From positions 1 to 59,864 of the forward strand of contig CAMYKS010000035.1 of the NCBI GenBank assembly GCA_947259115.1: a stretch of DNA of 59,864 nt, in the 5' to 3' direction. This DNA is from an uncultured Desulfobulbaceae bacterium. Lineage in GTDB: Bacteria; Desulfobacterota; Desulfobulbia; Desulfobulbales; BM004. The position numbers and the translations under genes were made by a program. The notes under the pieces are model-generated. The model was not told where the DNA came from. It saw nothing but the letters and a program-made list of their open reading frames with translations, and searched no databases. Below are positions 35,282 to 44,849 of the stretch, piece after piece; the stretch's first letter is position 1; every line of letters starts with the position of its first letter.

Positions 35282-35911
35282 ATGCTTGCAGTGAATTTTT
35301 TCAGCGAGAGCGAGAAAGTTGAAATTGCCGCGGCAATCAGGGAGGTCGAGCAGAACACCTCTGGGGAGATTGCGGTAATGGTTGTTGATGAAAGCGACTC
35401 GTATCCGGAAGCAAATATTCTTTCCGGCTTTATTCTAGGTGGGCTTGTGTCCCTGGTCATTACAGAGCTGTTTTTTTATGATTCGCTGACGTATTTCATG
35501 ATCTTTTTTGCCGGACTTTCTCTTCTCATAGGCTGGCTGACAGAAAACTGTCCACCGTTGAAACGTATTTTCATAGCCAAAAACAGACTGGATGAACTGG
35601 TTCGGGAGCAGGCAGTGCAGTCTTTTTTTGAAAAGGGTCTTTATAAAACCAGGGACGCCACAGCGGTATTTTTCTTTATCTCATTATTTGAACATAAACT
35701 GTGGATTCTTGCGGACGAGGGAATTAACAGCAAAATATCAGATTATGACCTGCGGGTCTATGCCAGGGAAATGGCAAACGGCATCAAACAGGGCCGGGCT
35801 GCAGAGGTTTTATGCCTGGAAATCGATAAGTTGGGAAAGGTGCTTGCTGAACATTTTCCAGCCCGGCATGATGATGAAAATGAACTGCCCAACCAGGTTA
35901 TTGTGGGGTAA
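35282..35911 (+). CDS. TPM-domain membrane protein
   Basis: A 209-residue protein that begins three bases after the upstream stop. The N-terminus EKVEIAAAIREVEQNTSGEIAVMVV and the later LWILADEGINSKISD ... MANGIKQGRAAEVLCLEIDKLGKVL are typical of the short TPM (phosphatase-like) proteins. Two membrane helices lie between them (about residues 45-90), splitting the domain. It completes the lemA-TPM-TPM operon. Confidence 0.85.
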   Translation: MLAVNFFSESEKVEIAAAIREVEQNTSGEIAVMVVDESDSYPEANILSGFILGGLVSLVITELFFYDSLTYFMIFFAGLSLLIGWLTENCPPLKRIFIAKNRLDELVREQAVQSFFEKGLYKTRDATAVFFFISLFEHKLWILADEGINSKISDYDLRVYAREMANGIKQGRAAEVLCLEIDKLGKVLAEHFPARHDDENELPNQVIVG

Positions 35912-36060
35912 TTTCTTACAATATTGAAGAGTAAAAGTTGCCTGAATGCCTGGATTTACCAGGAGAAGGGCGTTTCAGCAATGGGAAAAGGAAGTTGGTG
36001 GCCAAAGGCCTCACTGCTGCCAGAGAATTTGAGAATAAAAATGTGGAATGGAGGTGGGAA

Positions 36061-37398
36061 ATGAAAAAACGGATCTTATTAACGGGAATGACGGGTTTTC
36101 TGTTTTTTTGCCTGGTAGGTATCTTGAATGCCAATGCTGCGGTTCCGCAGGGAAGCGATGTGTTGCTTGATTCAGACGGAGATGGTGTCGCTGACTTGAG
36201 AGACAACTGCCCGATGGTTCCAAACCGCGATCAGGCAGATCTTGATTTCGACGGGCAGGGTGATGTGTGTGACTGGGATAAAGATGGAGACGGGTATTTT
36301 TGTCCGGAATGCTCCACTGAGCCATGTCCGGCAATGCCATGTATGGATTGTGATGATTTGAATGCATATGTGCATCCTGATGCGCTGGAATCATGCAGGG
36401 ATGGAATTGATAATGATTGTGACGGTCTGGCGGATTGCGATGACGTGCAGGACTGCGAAGCGGACCGAAGATGCAGGAGGCAATATCGTAAGGAGGGAAG
36501 GGGCAAAACCTGCTACGATGGCCGTGATAATGATAGGGACGGTTTGGTCGATTGTGAAGATCCCGGATGTTTTGAAAACGAAGCATGTAAATGTATTTGT
36601 CCTGATGTCTATGATCCTGTTTGCGGAGCAGACGGTAAAACTTACACCAATCCGTGTGAAGCACGATGCGCCGGTGTGGAAATTGCCTATAAGGGAGAAT
36701 GCAGAGAAATTTGCGGCGGCATTGCAGGCATTGAATGTCCGGATAACTATACCTGCAACTATATTGATCCAACCTGCTCCATAGTTGACCTGGGTGGAGT
36801 TTGTGTGCCAACCCCAGGTGCTTGTGAAAAAATATACGACCCGGTGTGCGGTTGCGACGGAGTTACATATGGCAATGACTGTGAGAGAATTCGCGCCGGG
36901 GCGACCCTTGCCTATAAAGGTGAATGCGGCTGCGCCTGTCCTGAAATTTATAGGCCGGTCTGCGGTGTTGACGGAACAACCTATGACAATGAATGCTTTG
37001 CCAAGTGTGCCGGGGTGGAAATCGCCTATCCCGGTGCGTGCAGGAATGAATGCGGCGGTATAGCCGGTATACCCTGCCCTGATGGCCAGGTTTGTGTTGT
37101 TGAGGATCCAACGTGTTCCAGTGCCGATCTCTTTGGAAAATGTGTTCCGTTCCCCGATGGGTGTATTGAACTTTACAGCCCTGTTTGCGGCTGTGATGGG
37201 GTTACCTACCCTAATCTATGTTATCTGATCAAGGCGGGAGCGACCATTGCCCATGACGGGAAGTGTTGTGATGACGGCACCCCTGTTCTCTGCGACATGG
37301 TCCCGCCCGTCTGCCCTGACGGGACTGTCGTGGCAGTGCGGAACGGTTGTTATGAATGCGTAGAACCGCTTACCTGCAGGCCTGTTTACAGGTATTGA
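36061..37398 (+). CDS. secreted protein with thrombospondin-3/MopE-like and Kazal protease-inhibitor domains
   Basis: A 445-residue exported, cysteine-rich protein. A signal peptide (about residues 1-27) is followed by calcium-type repeats (DSDGDGVADLRDNCP, DLDFDGQGDVCDWDKDGDG), then MopE-like segments (CMDCDDLNAYVHPDALESC, DGIDNDCDG, and a second DGRDNDRDGLVDCED). The C-terminal two-thirds has four Kazal-type inhibitor units, each with a DPVCG or SPVCG / DG(V/T/K)TY core and regular cysteines, alternating with two GGIAGI(E/P)CPD spacer units. The ATG at 36061 has GGAGGTGGGAA upstream. Kazal domains inhibit serine proteases, so a role against extracellular proteases is plausible; which proteases is unknown. 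Confidence 0.85.
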   Translation: MKKRILLTGMTGFLFFCLVGILNANAAVPQGSDVLLDSDGDGVADLRDNCPMVPNRDQADLDFDGQGDVCDWDKDGDGYFCPECSTEPCPAMPCMDCDDLNAYVHPDALESCRDGIDNDCDGLADCDDVQDCEADRRCRRQYRKEGRGKTCYDGRDNDRDGLVDCEDPGCFENEACKCICPDVYDPVCGADGKTYTNPCEARCAGVEIAYKGECREICGGIAGIECPDNYTCNYIDPTCSIVDLGGVCVPTPGACEKIYDPVCGCDGVTYGNDCERIRAGATLAYKGECGCACPEIYRPVCGVDGTTYDNECFAKCAGVEIAYPGACRNECGGIAGIPCPDGQVCVVEDPTCSSADLFGKCVPFPDGCIELYSPVCGCDGVTYPNLCYLIKAGATIAHDGKCCDDGTPVLCDMVPPVCPDGTVVAVRNGCYECVEPLTCRPVYRY

Positions 37399-37412
37399 GT
37401 TACGGATAACTT

Positions 37413-37446
37413 AGCGAGGGAGGAGTGAAACCCTCCCTCGCTCATT
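37413..37446 (+). terminator. intrinsic terminator after the Kazal protein gene
   Basis: Arms 37413-37423 (AGCGAGGGAGG) and 37432-37442 with an 8-base loop; a short T-run follows. Beyond it, the remaining ~560 bp up to 38004 shows no gene I can support; TTGACA at 37813-37818 may be a -35 element, but its -10 partner is poor. Confidence 0.65.
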
Positions 37447-38004
37447 TTGGTGGAAATGTTTTTGCTTAAACCTTTTTGACAGGCCTGCCACCACCATATC
37501 ATTTAATATAACTTCCGATACAATCTGAACCGCGGCTTGCAGTCCCTACCATTATAGCCGCTGACATCACTGTGGTCCTATGGGCCACCCTGACCATTAA
37601 GCCCAATACCACTATTGCCATGGAAATATGATGACGAGGGGAGGGATACCTCAGGTAATGGCAGCGTTTTACCCTCTGGGTTTCATGAAATTTGCATCCG
37701 TAAGTAGTGGTGGCATGAGCTATGTATATAGCCGTTACAGCGGCAGGGAATCTAACGGGCAGCTGACGGAAACCTATTTCTTACTTCCATCAAAAAACAT
37801 GTATATTATTTCTTGACATAAATACTGATTAATGTGATTTAAAATTAAAATAAAGTTCTAAGACTAGTAACATCATGTCTCTTTGAGTGTCAGGATTCTG
37901 ATTGGGTCGGCATTGCTGCCCCAATTTTGGGCGCGTCAATATGGCGTTTAACTCATCAACACAAAGACGGCAATTCTGCCGGTGGATTCTGAGGAGGAAA
38001 CAAT

Positions 38005-40980
38005 ATGTTTAGTCGACGAGTTGTCTGGTCCGTTATAGTGGGCTCCCTGATGTTGCTGTTTCCAGCAACGAATATGGCTGAGCCTCTGGAACTGCCTGGC
38101 CTGAGGCAGAAGGCAAAGATTGTGCGGGATGCCCAGGGTCTTGCCCATTTACGGGCAAAAAATGCGTATGATCTATATTACCTGGCAGGTTGGGTACACG
38201 CCGGGGACCGTTTGTTTCAGATGGACCTGAACCGACGCCAGCCAGGCGGCACCCTGGCCGAACTGTTTGGCCCAAGTGCGCTGCCCGGTGACGTGGAGGC
38301 ACGCACCATAGGTTTGCGGCGTGCAGCAGAGCGTTCTGCCGCAGCGCTATCAGAGGAGAGTATTGCTGCCTTGGAGGCCTATACCCAGGGAGTTAATGAC
38401 TGGGTACTGCATGGACCCGGCCTGCCGCCGGAGTACGCCGCCCTCGGGTTTACAGACCGGAATGATTTTCGCCCCTGGGACGTGGTGGACAGCATCGTTA
38501 TCGGTAAGGCCATCTCTTTTGGTTTGTCTTTTACCCTGGACGCAGGCCAGACTGAGGCCCTGAACGCATATGTGGAGAATTTAGGTGCCGGAGGCGCCAT
38601 TGTGTTTACCCAGGATGTGTTCCGCTTTCAACCCTTCGACTGTGCTTCAACAGTACCGGATGCAACTGGCGAATACCCCTTTATCCCCGTACCCGGCCAA
38701 TTTCCCAATCCGGAGTCCTGCCTTGATCCTCTTGTGACATCCGTGGTCAAGGATAAGGCCAAGACCAGGGGTAAGTTCCTGGATGGCATTGCAGGTGCCA
38801 GGACACCGACATCTGCCATTCTGCGTGATCTTGGCAACGCGGCAGCAACAAAACTCCGTCGCTCTGAATTCATCCGTAATGTGCTTGATGCCGATGGCAC
38901 CATCGGTTCCAACGCCTTTGGTGCGACCCGGGCCCTTGGGATAAACGGCCGGCCCATAATTGCCAACGATCCGCACCTAACGATGCAAACGCCGTCTACC
39001 CTCTATCCTATCGGACTGGAGGCGCCGGGTCTGAATGTATTTGGCAGCAGCTTTCCCGGCGTACCCTTTGTCGTGCTGGGGTATAACAAGCATATTCATT
39101 GGGGAGCAGCCACCAATCCCATGGACGTTACGGACACATTTGTGGAACTGCTGGTATTCGATGAAAACGGCATACCTCTAGCGACACTGTACCAGGGCAC
39201 GCCCGAGCCGGTGCAGCTGGTGCCCGAGCAGTTCTTTTTTAATGCCGGGGGGGGGCTGGTGCAGGCTGACCCCGGTAATGGCATCCCTGCCTTTACTATC
39301 ATTGTTCCCCGGCGTAATAATGGACCCGTCATCGCCACCCTGCAAGATCCAACACCCAATGCCGTTATTCCAGCTCTGAGTGTGCAGTATACCGGCTTCA
39401 GCGCCACCCGTGAGCTGGACACCTTCCGGATCATGAACAAAGCACGCAACTTGAAGCAATTCCAGGAAAGTTTACTGTTCCTTGATGTTGGTTCCCAGAA
39501 TTGGATTTACGCTGACATCATGGGCAACATGGCAATTTTTTCCAGTGCTGAAATGCCTATCCGTACTGACCTGCAGGCTGAATTTGTTGCACCGGGCAGC
39601 GTGCCGGGTATTTTTCCGCCCAACGTGCCGGTGCCGCCATGGTTGATCAGAGACGGCACCAGCGGCGCCCATGAGTGGTTGCCGATACAAAATCCACAAC
39701 CAGGCCAGGCTGTGCCCCATGAAATTCTGCCGCTGGAGGAAATGCCGCAAGCCATCAACCCACCTGCAGGCTGGCTCGTCAATGCCAATAACGATCCGGC
39801 TGGCACAACACTGGATAATGACCCGTTGAACCAATTGCGCCTGACCGGTCAGGGCATCTATTATCTGAGCTCAGATTATGTTGGTGGGTTTCGGGCGGGC
39901 GCCATAACGAAGCGAGTGCGTGAGCTGGTTGTCAATCATGGTGTGTTGAGCGCTCAGAATATGCAAGCCATCCAGGCGGATGTCTCCCTGCACGATGCCC
40001 TTTTTTTCGTGCCATACGTCCTGGCGGCTTTCGACAACGCCCGCCAGGACGGCAAACCGGAAATGCTGGCCGAATTGGCAGATGATGCACGAGTAGCCGA
40101 GGCAGTTGCGCGTCTTGCAAACTGGGATTTCACAACTCCTACTGGTATTCAAGCAGGCTATGACGTTGGCGATCCGGTTGTACCCGATTGGACCGGTCTG
40201 CCTGATCCGGAACAGAAAGAGATCGATCACAGTGTGGCAGCCACCATTTATAGCATGTGGCGCGGCCAGGCTGTACGCAGTATTGTGGACGAGCCACTAG
40301 GAAGTCTTCCTAAACCTCCAAGTGCCCAGGCCATGACCTCCATGCAGCACCTGCTCAGGACAGAAGGCGGCACGGGGATTGTGGATTTTTTCGACGTGCC
40401 GGGGCTGGACGCTTTTGCTGATCAGCGTGATTACAAGTTGTTGTCTGCGTTGCAGGCAGCCCTCGATCTGTTGGCCGATGACCGCTTTGCCGCCGCCTTC
40501 AACAATTCCACCAATCAGGAGGACTACCGCTGGGGCAAGCTGCATCGTATCGTATTCGATCACCCGTTTATCGAGCAGGCCAGCATACCGCCCCAGCCTC
40601 CTGGAGGTTTCCCGCAACCTGTGCCTGGTTTACCAGGATTTCCAACGGACGGTGGCTTCAGCGTAGTGGATGGGTCTTCCCACAGCGCCCGAGCCGATGA
40701 TTTGAACGACTTCATGTTTGGTGGTTTTCAGACCAGCGAATTGAGCGACTTCATTTTCAGTACTGGGCCGGTCAGGCGTTACGTTGGCGAGCCCCATTCG
40801 GCATTCGGCAGCCTGGCCGAGTCTATCTGGGCCGGAGGCACCAGCGGGGTGCCTTTTCCTGGCAACCCATTTTACGCCAACCTATTACCCTACTGGCTCA
40901 CCAACAATACTTTGCCCTTGGTGCTGCGTGCCAAAGACGCCGAAGGTGGTATAATTATTGATGTAATGCCAGCGAACTAA
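38005..40980 (+). CDS. penicillin acylase family (Ntn) amidohydrolase
   Basis: A 991-residue exported N-terminal-nucleophile hydrolase. After a signal peptide (about residues 1-25) comes the alpha chain (IVRDAQGLAHLRAKNAYDLYYLAGWVHAGDRLFQMD). The self-processing site is Gly301-Ser302-Asn (GTIGSNAFGA), so Ser302 would become the nucleophile of the beta chain, followed by DPHLTMQTPS and WGAATNPMDVTDTF. The C-terminal ...DGSSHSARADD region fits the family. It is longer than typical penicillin G acylases. Members cleave amides such as acyl-homoserine lactones, acylated peptides or beta-lactams; the substrate here is unknown. GAGGAGG precedes the ATG. Confidence 0.92.
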   Translation: MFSRRVVWSVIVGSLMLLFPATNMAEPLELPGLRQKAKIVRDAQGLAHLRAKNAYDLYYLAGWVHAGDRLFQMDLNRRQPGGTLAELFGPSALPGDVEARTIGLRRAAERSAAALSEESIAALEAYTQGVNDWVLHGPGLPPEYAALGFTDRNDFRPWDVVDSIVIGKAISFGLSFTLDAGQTEALNAYVENLGAGGAIVFTQDVFRFQPFDCASTVPDATGEYPFIPVPGQFPNPESCLDPLVTSVVKDKAKTRGKFLDGIAGARTPTSAILRDLGNAAATKLRRSEFIRNVLDADGTIGSNAFGATRALGINGRPIIANDPHLTMQTPSTLYPIGLEAPGLNVFGSSFPGVPFVVLGYNKHIHWGAATNPMDVTDTFVELLVFDENGIPLATLYQGTPEPVQLVPEQFFFNAGGGLVQADPGNGIPAFTIIVPRRNNGPVIATLQDPTPNAVIPALSVQYTGFSATRELDTFRIMNKARNLKQFQESLLFLDVGSQNWIYADIMGNMAIFSSAEMPIRTDLQAEFVAPGSVPGIFPPNVPVPPWLIRDGTSGAHEWLPIQNPQPGQAVPHEILPLEEMPQAINPPAGWLVNANNDPAGTTLDNDPLNQLRLTGQGIYYLSSDYVGGFRAGAITKRVRELVVNHGVLSAQNMQAIQADVSLHDALFFVPYVLAAFDNARQDGKPEMLAELADDARVAEAVARLANWDFTTPTGIQAGYDVGDPVVPDWTGLPDPEQKEIDHSVAATIYSMWRGQAVRSIVDEPLGSLPKPPSAQAMTSMQHLLRTEGGTGIVDFFDVPGLDAFADQRDYKLLSALQAALDLLADDRFAAAFNNSTNQEDYRWGKLHRIVFDHPFIEQASIPPQPPGGFPQPVPGLPGFPTDGGFSVVDGSSHSARADDLNDFMFGGFQTSELSDFIFSTGPVRRYVGEPHSAFGSLAESIWAGGTSGVPFPGNPFYANLLPYWLTNNTLPLVLRAKDAEGGIIIDVMPAN

Positions 40981-40987
40981 TCATGTT

Positions 40988-41023
40988 GCCGGGAGGGGCT
41001 TCATATAATGGGCTCCTGCCGGC
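40988..41023 (+). terminator. stem-loop after the acylase gene
   Basis: Imperfect inverted arms (GCCGGGAGGGGCT and GGGCTCCTGCCGGC) seven bases after the acylase stop codon; no strong T-run follows. Confidence 0.5.
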
Positions 41024-41129
41024 AATGCACTAACCACAAAATCAGTCCACAGAGGACGAACTCAAGTTCGTGACTTTAAGCAGCAGATGAAGTTAATGTA
41101 AAACACATGCTGCTCTTTGCCCTGGCTGA

Positions 41130-41605
41130 AACCGGCAGCTCTTAGCCAGCGCCAGTTCTTACCATCCAGGTCGGGTGAAGAAGGTAGACCTGCCTGAGCT
41201 GCTGGTGATTGAACTCCGGGGTAATGCGATCCGGCTCCGCAACGAAATGCTTCAGAGCGAAAACTGCGGGGAAGCGGATTTACTGTTCCCTGACTCTGAT
41301 CTGCGGAAAAGCAAACCTTACAGCCAGAAAAAAATACAGACAACCGTAAAAAAAGGTTTGTAAGTTAGCCGAGCTCAGGGTAAGAAACCCGCACGATTTG
41401 CGGCATACATATGCCACGATGCTCCTGGAGGTTCACCAGAGTTCGGTTTATGCCAAGAACCAGCTGGGACACAGCTTGCTCAAGAAAACGGTCAGATATC
41501 TACGGGCACTGGATTCCTGGTGAAGGACGCGGCGGACCGGATGATGCACTTGGTGGGAAAGTTGAGCGAAAACGGGATACAAAACGCATATTTTCGCATA
41601 TCGGA
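41130..41605 (+). pseudogene. degraded tyrosine integrase (catalytic domain remnant)
   Basis: A decayed phage- or island-type integrase. From about 41175 one frame reads VKKVDLPELLVIEL ... ADLLFPDSDLRKSKPYSQKKIQ and ends in a stop. Another frame at about 41387-41510 reads PHDLRHTYATMLLEVHQSS, then QLGHS, the box II catalytic signature. A further frame at about 41500 reads DIYGHWIPGEGRGGPDD, the usual end with its tyrosine. At least two frameshifts plus a stop separate the pieces, and the N-terminal half is missing. It lies next to the 3' end of tRNA-Leu(CAG), the typical place for an integrase. The remainder of the 40981-41652 gap holds only the stem-loop at 40988. Confidence 0.75.
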
Positions 41606-41652
41606 AAAAGAAAAAGCTGTAACCATTAGAGATTACAGCAATCTTGATTTGT

Positions 41653-41739
41653 TGGTGCCGAAGGGGAGATTTGAACTCCCACAGGGAAACCCCTACTAGA
41701 CCCTGAACCTAGCGCGTCTACCAATTCCGCCACTTCGGC
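41653..41739 (-). tRNA. tRNA-Leu (anticodon CAG)
   Basis: An 87-base class II tRNA. The acceptor GCCGAAG pairs with CTTCGGC, followed by A and an encoded CCA. The anticodon loop TTCAGGG gives CAG (codon CUG). A long variable arm is present, as expected for tRNA-Leu. Its 3' end faces the integrase remnant. Confidence 0.95.
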
Positions 41740-41878
41740 ACACAAGCAGGAGGCAATATTAGTACGGGGGTGGAATTTGTCAAGAGGTTCTTCACCATTG
41801 GCATTGAAATTATTTTACCCGGGAGTGATGGTACATAACCTTCATATACAGTGAACTCTTCTGGAACTTCAAAGAGCC

Positions 41879-42853
41879 ATGAAAATATATAATAATCTTG
41901 CTGACATTACCGAGCCCTTTGGAGACAGTTTCGTCACCATCGGCAACTTTGACGGCGTGCACCTGGGGCACCATATGCTGTTTGCCGAGGTGGTGAGCAG
42001 GGCCTATCAAAAGCATGGCACAAGTGTTGTTGTTACCTTCGAACCCCATCCCCTGCAGGTGATACGTCCTGAAATAGGCATTAAGCTCATTTCAACCTAT
42101 GAACAGAAGCTTGAAATGATTGCGCTTGCCGGGATCGACGTCCTGGTGGTCCTCCCGTTTACCAGGGATTTTGCTGCAACCAGCGCGGAATCTTTTGTTG
42201 ATGATGTATTAATCAAGACCATTGGGGTAAAAGAACTGGTGGTGGGATATGATTATGCCTTTGGCAAGGGGAGGCAGGGGAATATCGAGTTTCTCAAGAA
42301 ACAGGGGCGCTTGAAGGGGTTTCCTGTCACAGTGGTGGAGCCTTACTATGTGGATGATTTGCTGGTCAGCAGCAGCAAGATCCGGGAACTGGTAAGCGAG
42401 GGCCGCATGCTGGATGTTAAAAAACTGCTTGGCCGCAGTTACCAGATCCGGGGTACGGTACAGGAGGGCAAGAAAAGAGGCGGACCGGTTGTCGGTTTTA
42501 AAACAGCCAATCTGCACCTGTCCGATGAAGATCTGTGCCCGAAACACGGTGTGTACGTCACCCAGGTTGTGTATGAGGGTAAATGCTACGGTGGTGTGTT
42601 AAATATAGGCTATAATCCGACCTTTGGAGGAAATCGTCTGTCCGCTGAAACGCATATTTTTGACTTCAACAAGGAAATTTACGGCAAGAAGATGAAGATT
42701 AATCTGTTGAAATACCTGCGGGGTGAAAAGAAGTTTTCCGGTCCCCAGGAACTGGCCGAGCAGATCCGAGAGGATATTCGCCAGGCCAAGGAGATTCTTA
42801 CCCAGGCCCAACAGGAATTACTGCTTTCGTGCGAGGAAAAATATAACCGCTGA
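41879..42853 (+). CDS. ribF: bifunctional riboflavin kinase / FAD synthetase
   Basis: Converts riboflavin to FMN and then FAD. The 324-residue product has an N-terminal nucleotidyltransferase domain with TIGNFDGVHLGHH, VGYDYAFGKGRQG and SSSKIREL, and a C-terminal kinase domain with GFKTANLH, GVYVTQV, LNIGYNPTFGG and ETHIFDF. Length and layout match RibF. It is the first of several flavin-related genes on this strand, although TPR and DVU0298-like genes separate it from ribE. A supply of FAD suits the flavoenzymes AprA, QmoA and QmoB encoded downstream. Confidence 0.96.
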   Translation: MKIYNNLADITEPFGDSFVTIGNFDGVHLGHHMLFAEVVSRAYQKHGTSVVVTFEPHPLQVIRPEIGIKLISTYEQKLEMIALAGIDVLVVLPFTRDFAATSAESFVDDVLIKTIGVKELVVGYDYAFGKGRQGNIEFLKKQGRLKGFPVTVVEPYYVDDLLVSSSKIRELVSEGRMLDVKKLLGRSYQIRGTVQEGKKRGGPVVGFKTANLHLSDEDLCPKHGVYVTQVVYEGKCYGGVLNIGYNPTFGGNRLSAETHIFDFNKEIYGKKMKINLLKYLRGEKKFSGPQELAEQIREDIRQAKEILTQAQQELLLSCEEKYNR

Positions 42854-43085
42854 ATCCCCCTTCACTTATTTATTGTCTGTTTTGCCCCTTGCGCATCCGG
42901 GTTTCGTGCCTATATTGTAGGGAAATTTTTGCTCTTTACAGAGGAAATATGAAGATTTGCTGCCGGCTGGCTGCATGTAAACCGGGACAGCTTAATATAA
43001 ATAATAAAACTGGTTTTGTTGCCTGACAACAGTAAGCAGGTTTGGACCAGGCAAAAGTCAAACAATACACGTAAGGAATGTATCT

Positions 43086-43718
43086 ATGTCAGAAAACAGT
43101 AAACAGGAAGATCTGAGTAAAGTTATTGCGGAAATGGAGCAGAAATGCGCCGATAAACCCGGGTCGGTAATGGCGCACCATCATCTGGGGCTTGTTTATC
43201 AAAAGGCAGGACGTTTTGATGATGCTGTGGCTGCCCTGGAAAAAGCCATCGAACTTGACCCTTTTTCCGTAGAAAGCCTTGTTAATTTAGGGGGGCTTTA
43301 TTTTGATATGGGCAATATTGATAAGGCCCTGGCGGTTAATGAGCAGGCAGTCAATATTAACGGGGCTTCTTCCCAGGCCCATGCCAATCTGGGTTTGATC
43401 TGGCAGAACAAGGGAGATGGGGTGAAAGCCCTGGATTACTACACAAATGCGGTCAAGCATGACCCCAACCTGGTGACCGTGTGGATTAATATGACATCGG
43501 TTCATCTCATGCTTAATAACGATGACAAGGCCCTTGAAACAGCCCAGCAGGCAGTTAAATTGGAGCCGGATTTTCCCATGGCCCTGAACAATCTGGCAGT
43601 GGCGTTCTATTATAACGGTGATTATCAGACGGCCAAAAAACATGTTGAAAAGGCAATAAAGCTTGGATATGACGTTGACCAGCGCTTTCTCGATGCCTTA
43701 AACCAAGAACTTTCCTGA
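43086..43718 (+). CDS. cytoplasmic tetratricopeptide-repeat protein
   Basis: A 210-residue soluble protein with no signal peptide, made of about five TPR units, for example AHHHLGLVYQKAGRFDDAVAALEKAIELDP, SLVNLGGLYFDMGNIDKALAVNEQAV and AHANLGLIWQNKGDGVKALDYY. It probably acts as a protein-protein adaptor. AAGGAA precedes the ATG. The stop is one base from the start of the DVU0298-like gene, so the two are translationally coupled. Confidence 0.88.
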   Translation: MSENSKQEDLSKVIAEMEQKCADKPGSVMAHHHLGLVYQKAGRFDDAVAALEKAIELDPFSVESLVNLGGLYFDMGNIDKALAVNEQAVNINGASSQAHANLGLIWQNKGDGVKALDYYTNAVKHDPNLVTVWINMTSVHLMLNNDDKALETAQQAVKLEPDFPMALNNLAVAFYYNGDYQTAKKHVEKAIKLGYDVDQRFLDALNQELS

Positions 43719-43719
43719 T

Positions 43720-44835
43720 ATGGGCAAAACAACCTTAAAGACCAGACCCTGGTGTGCATTCTGCGGTCAGGATGTCGGCAGGCCGCAATATCTTGACACG
43801 CGGAAAATGGGGGAGTTTGCCCTGGGGGACTGTGAATGCGGCGCGGTTTATGCCAGCGACCCCAGCGGCTTTAATGTCGGCTCTGCCATTGTTGAGTTAC
43901 TGGTTCATGCCTGTGGCGACAACTGGGATATGGCATGGGACCTCCTGCCTGAAGAGGATTACCTGACAGGTCGCATTGAAGATTATGATGAGGTGACCCA
44001 CCAGGTGGTGGAGAAAAGAAACCTTGACGGCAGAATTGTCCGTGGAGTGCTCTATTTTATTCGTCTGCAGGAAAGTGTGGCAGACTTGAGCACCAGGTTT
44101 AAAGAGAAAGAAAAATCTTCTGCTGCCCAACCTGGTGCCTCTAAACGGAAAGTTCAGGTTGAAAAAACACCGGATCCCAAGCGGGAGAAGAAGAAAGCCA
44201 ATAAGAACATTGTCAGGGTAATGGTGCAGGACCGGGATGCAGACGGTCTGGTAACCTTATGTTTTGATGATAAGAAAACATTGCGTTTGCTGCTGCGTCA
44301 GCTCTACGAACCTGATGAAGAGAAACGCTGGGCAATTGCCCGCCTGATTGGTGAGGTGTGCAGCAGAGTTGCAACCCGCAAGCCGGGTATGGTGAGCGAT
44401 CTGCTGCACCTGCTTTTCGAGGCCTGTACCGATTCAGCCGCTTCAAGCTGGGGTGCCGTGGAAACCATTGGCTCCATTATAGCGGAACGTCCTGATATTT
44501 ACGGCTCTTTTACCCGGCACCTTTTAGCCTATATAGGTGACCCTTTAACCCGGGCAGAGGTCCTGTGGGCCCTGGGGACCATTGCCGAGAAGCGGCCGGA
44601 CCTGGTCAGGAACACCTCTTTTTATCAGCTCATAGGACTTCTTGACAGCCAGGTTGCCCTCGTCAAAGGATATATGGTAAGACTTTTAGGCCGTCTGCAG
44701 GCCAAAGAGGTGGCGAGTAAAATCAGGATGATGCAGGAAGATACAACCCCGCTGACAATTTATGAAAACGGGTTACCTGTCCAGACGGATATAGGAACCC
44801 TTGCCAGAGAAGCTTTGCAACTGATAGAAGAGTAA
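43720..44835 (+). CDS. DVU0298-like protein: zinc-ribbon N-terminus and HEAT-like repeats
   Basis: A 371-residue soluble protein that resembles the DVU0298 family seen in sulfate reducers. The N-terminus has CAFCG ... CECG, a likely zinc site, then DVGRPQYLDTRKMGEFALG. A Lys-rich linker lies at about residues 125-165. The C-terminal half is helical with HEAT-like repeats (EEKRWAIARLIGEVCSRVA, SSWGAVETIGSIIAERPD, RAEVLWALGTIAEKRPDLV, VKGYMVRLLGRLQAKEVAS). It starts one base after the TPR gene's stop and is followed 14 bases later by another TPR gene. The function of the family is not known to me. Confidence 0.8.
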   Translation: MGKTTLKTRPWCAFCGQDVGRPQYLDTRKMGEFALGDCECGAVYASDPSGFNVGSAIVELLVHACGDNWDMAWDLLPEEDYLTGRIEDYDEVTHQVVEKRNLDGRIVRGVLYFIRLQESVADLSTRFKEKEKSSAAQPGASKRKVQVEKTPDPKREKKKANKNIVRVMVQDRDADGLVTLCFDDKKTLRLLLRQLYEPDEEKRWAIARLIGEVCSRVATRKPGMVSDLLHLLFEACTDSAASSWGAVETIGSIIAERPDIYGSFTRHLLAYIGDPLTRAEVLWALGTIAEKRPDLVRNTSFYQLIGLLDSQVALVKGYMVRLLGRLQAKEVASKIRMMQEDTTPLTIYENGLPVQTDIGTLAREALQLIEE

Positions 44836-44849
44836 GGAGAAAAGTAAAG

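Noticed and set aside
37628..37816. 62-codon frame between the Kazal and acylase genes
   Set aside because: No similarity, no clear upstream signal, and its end overlaps a promoter-like TTGACA.
41062..41343. Minus-strand 93-codon frame near the integrase remnant
   Set aside because: It is the shadow of the decayed integrase on the plus strand.
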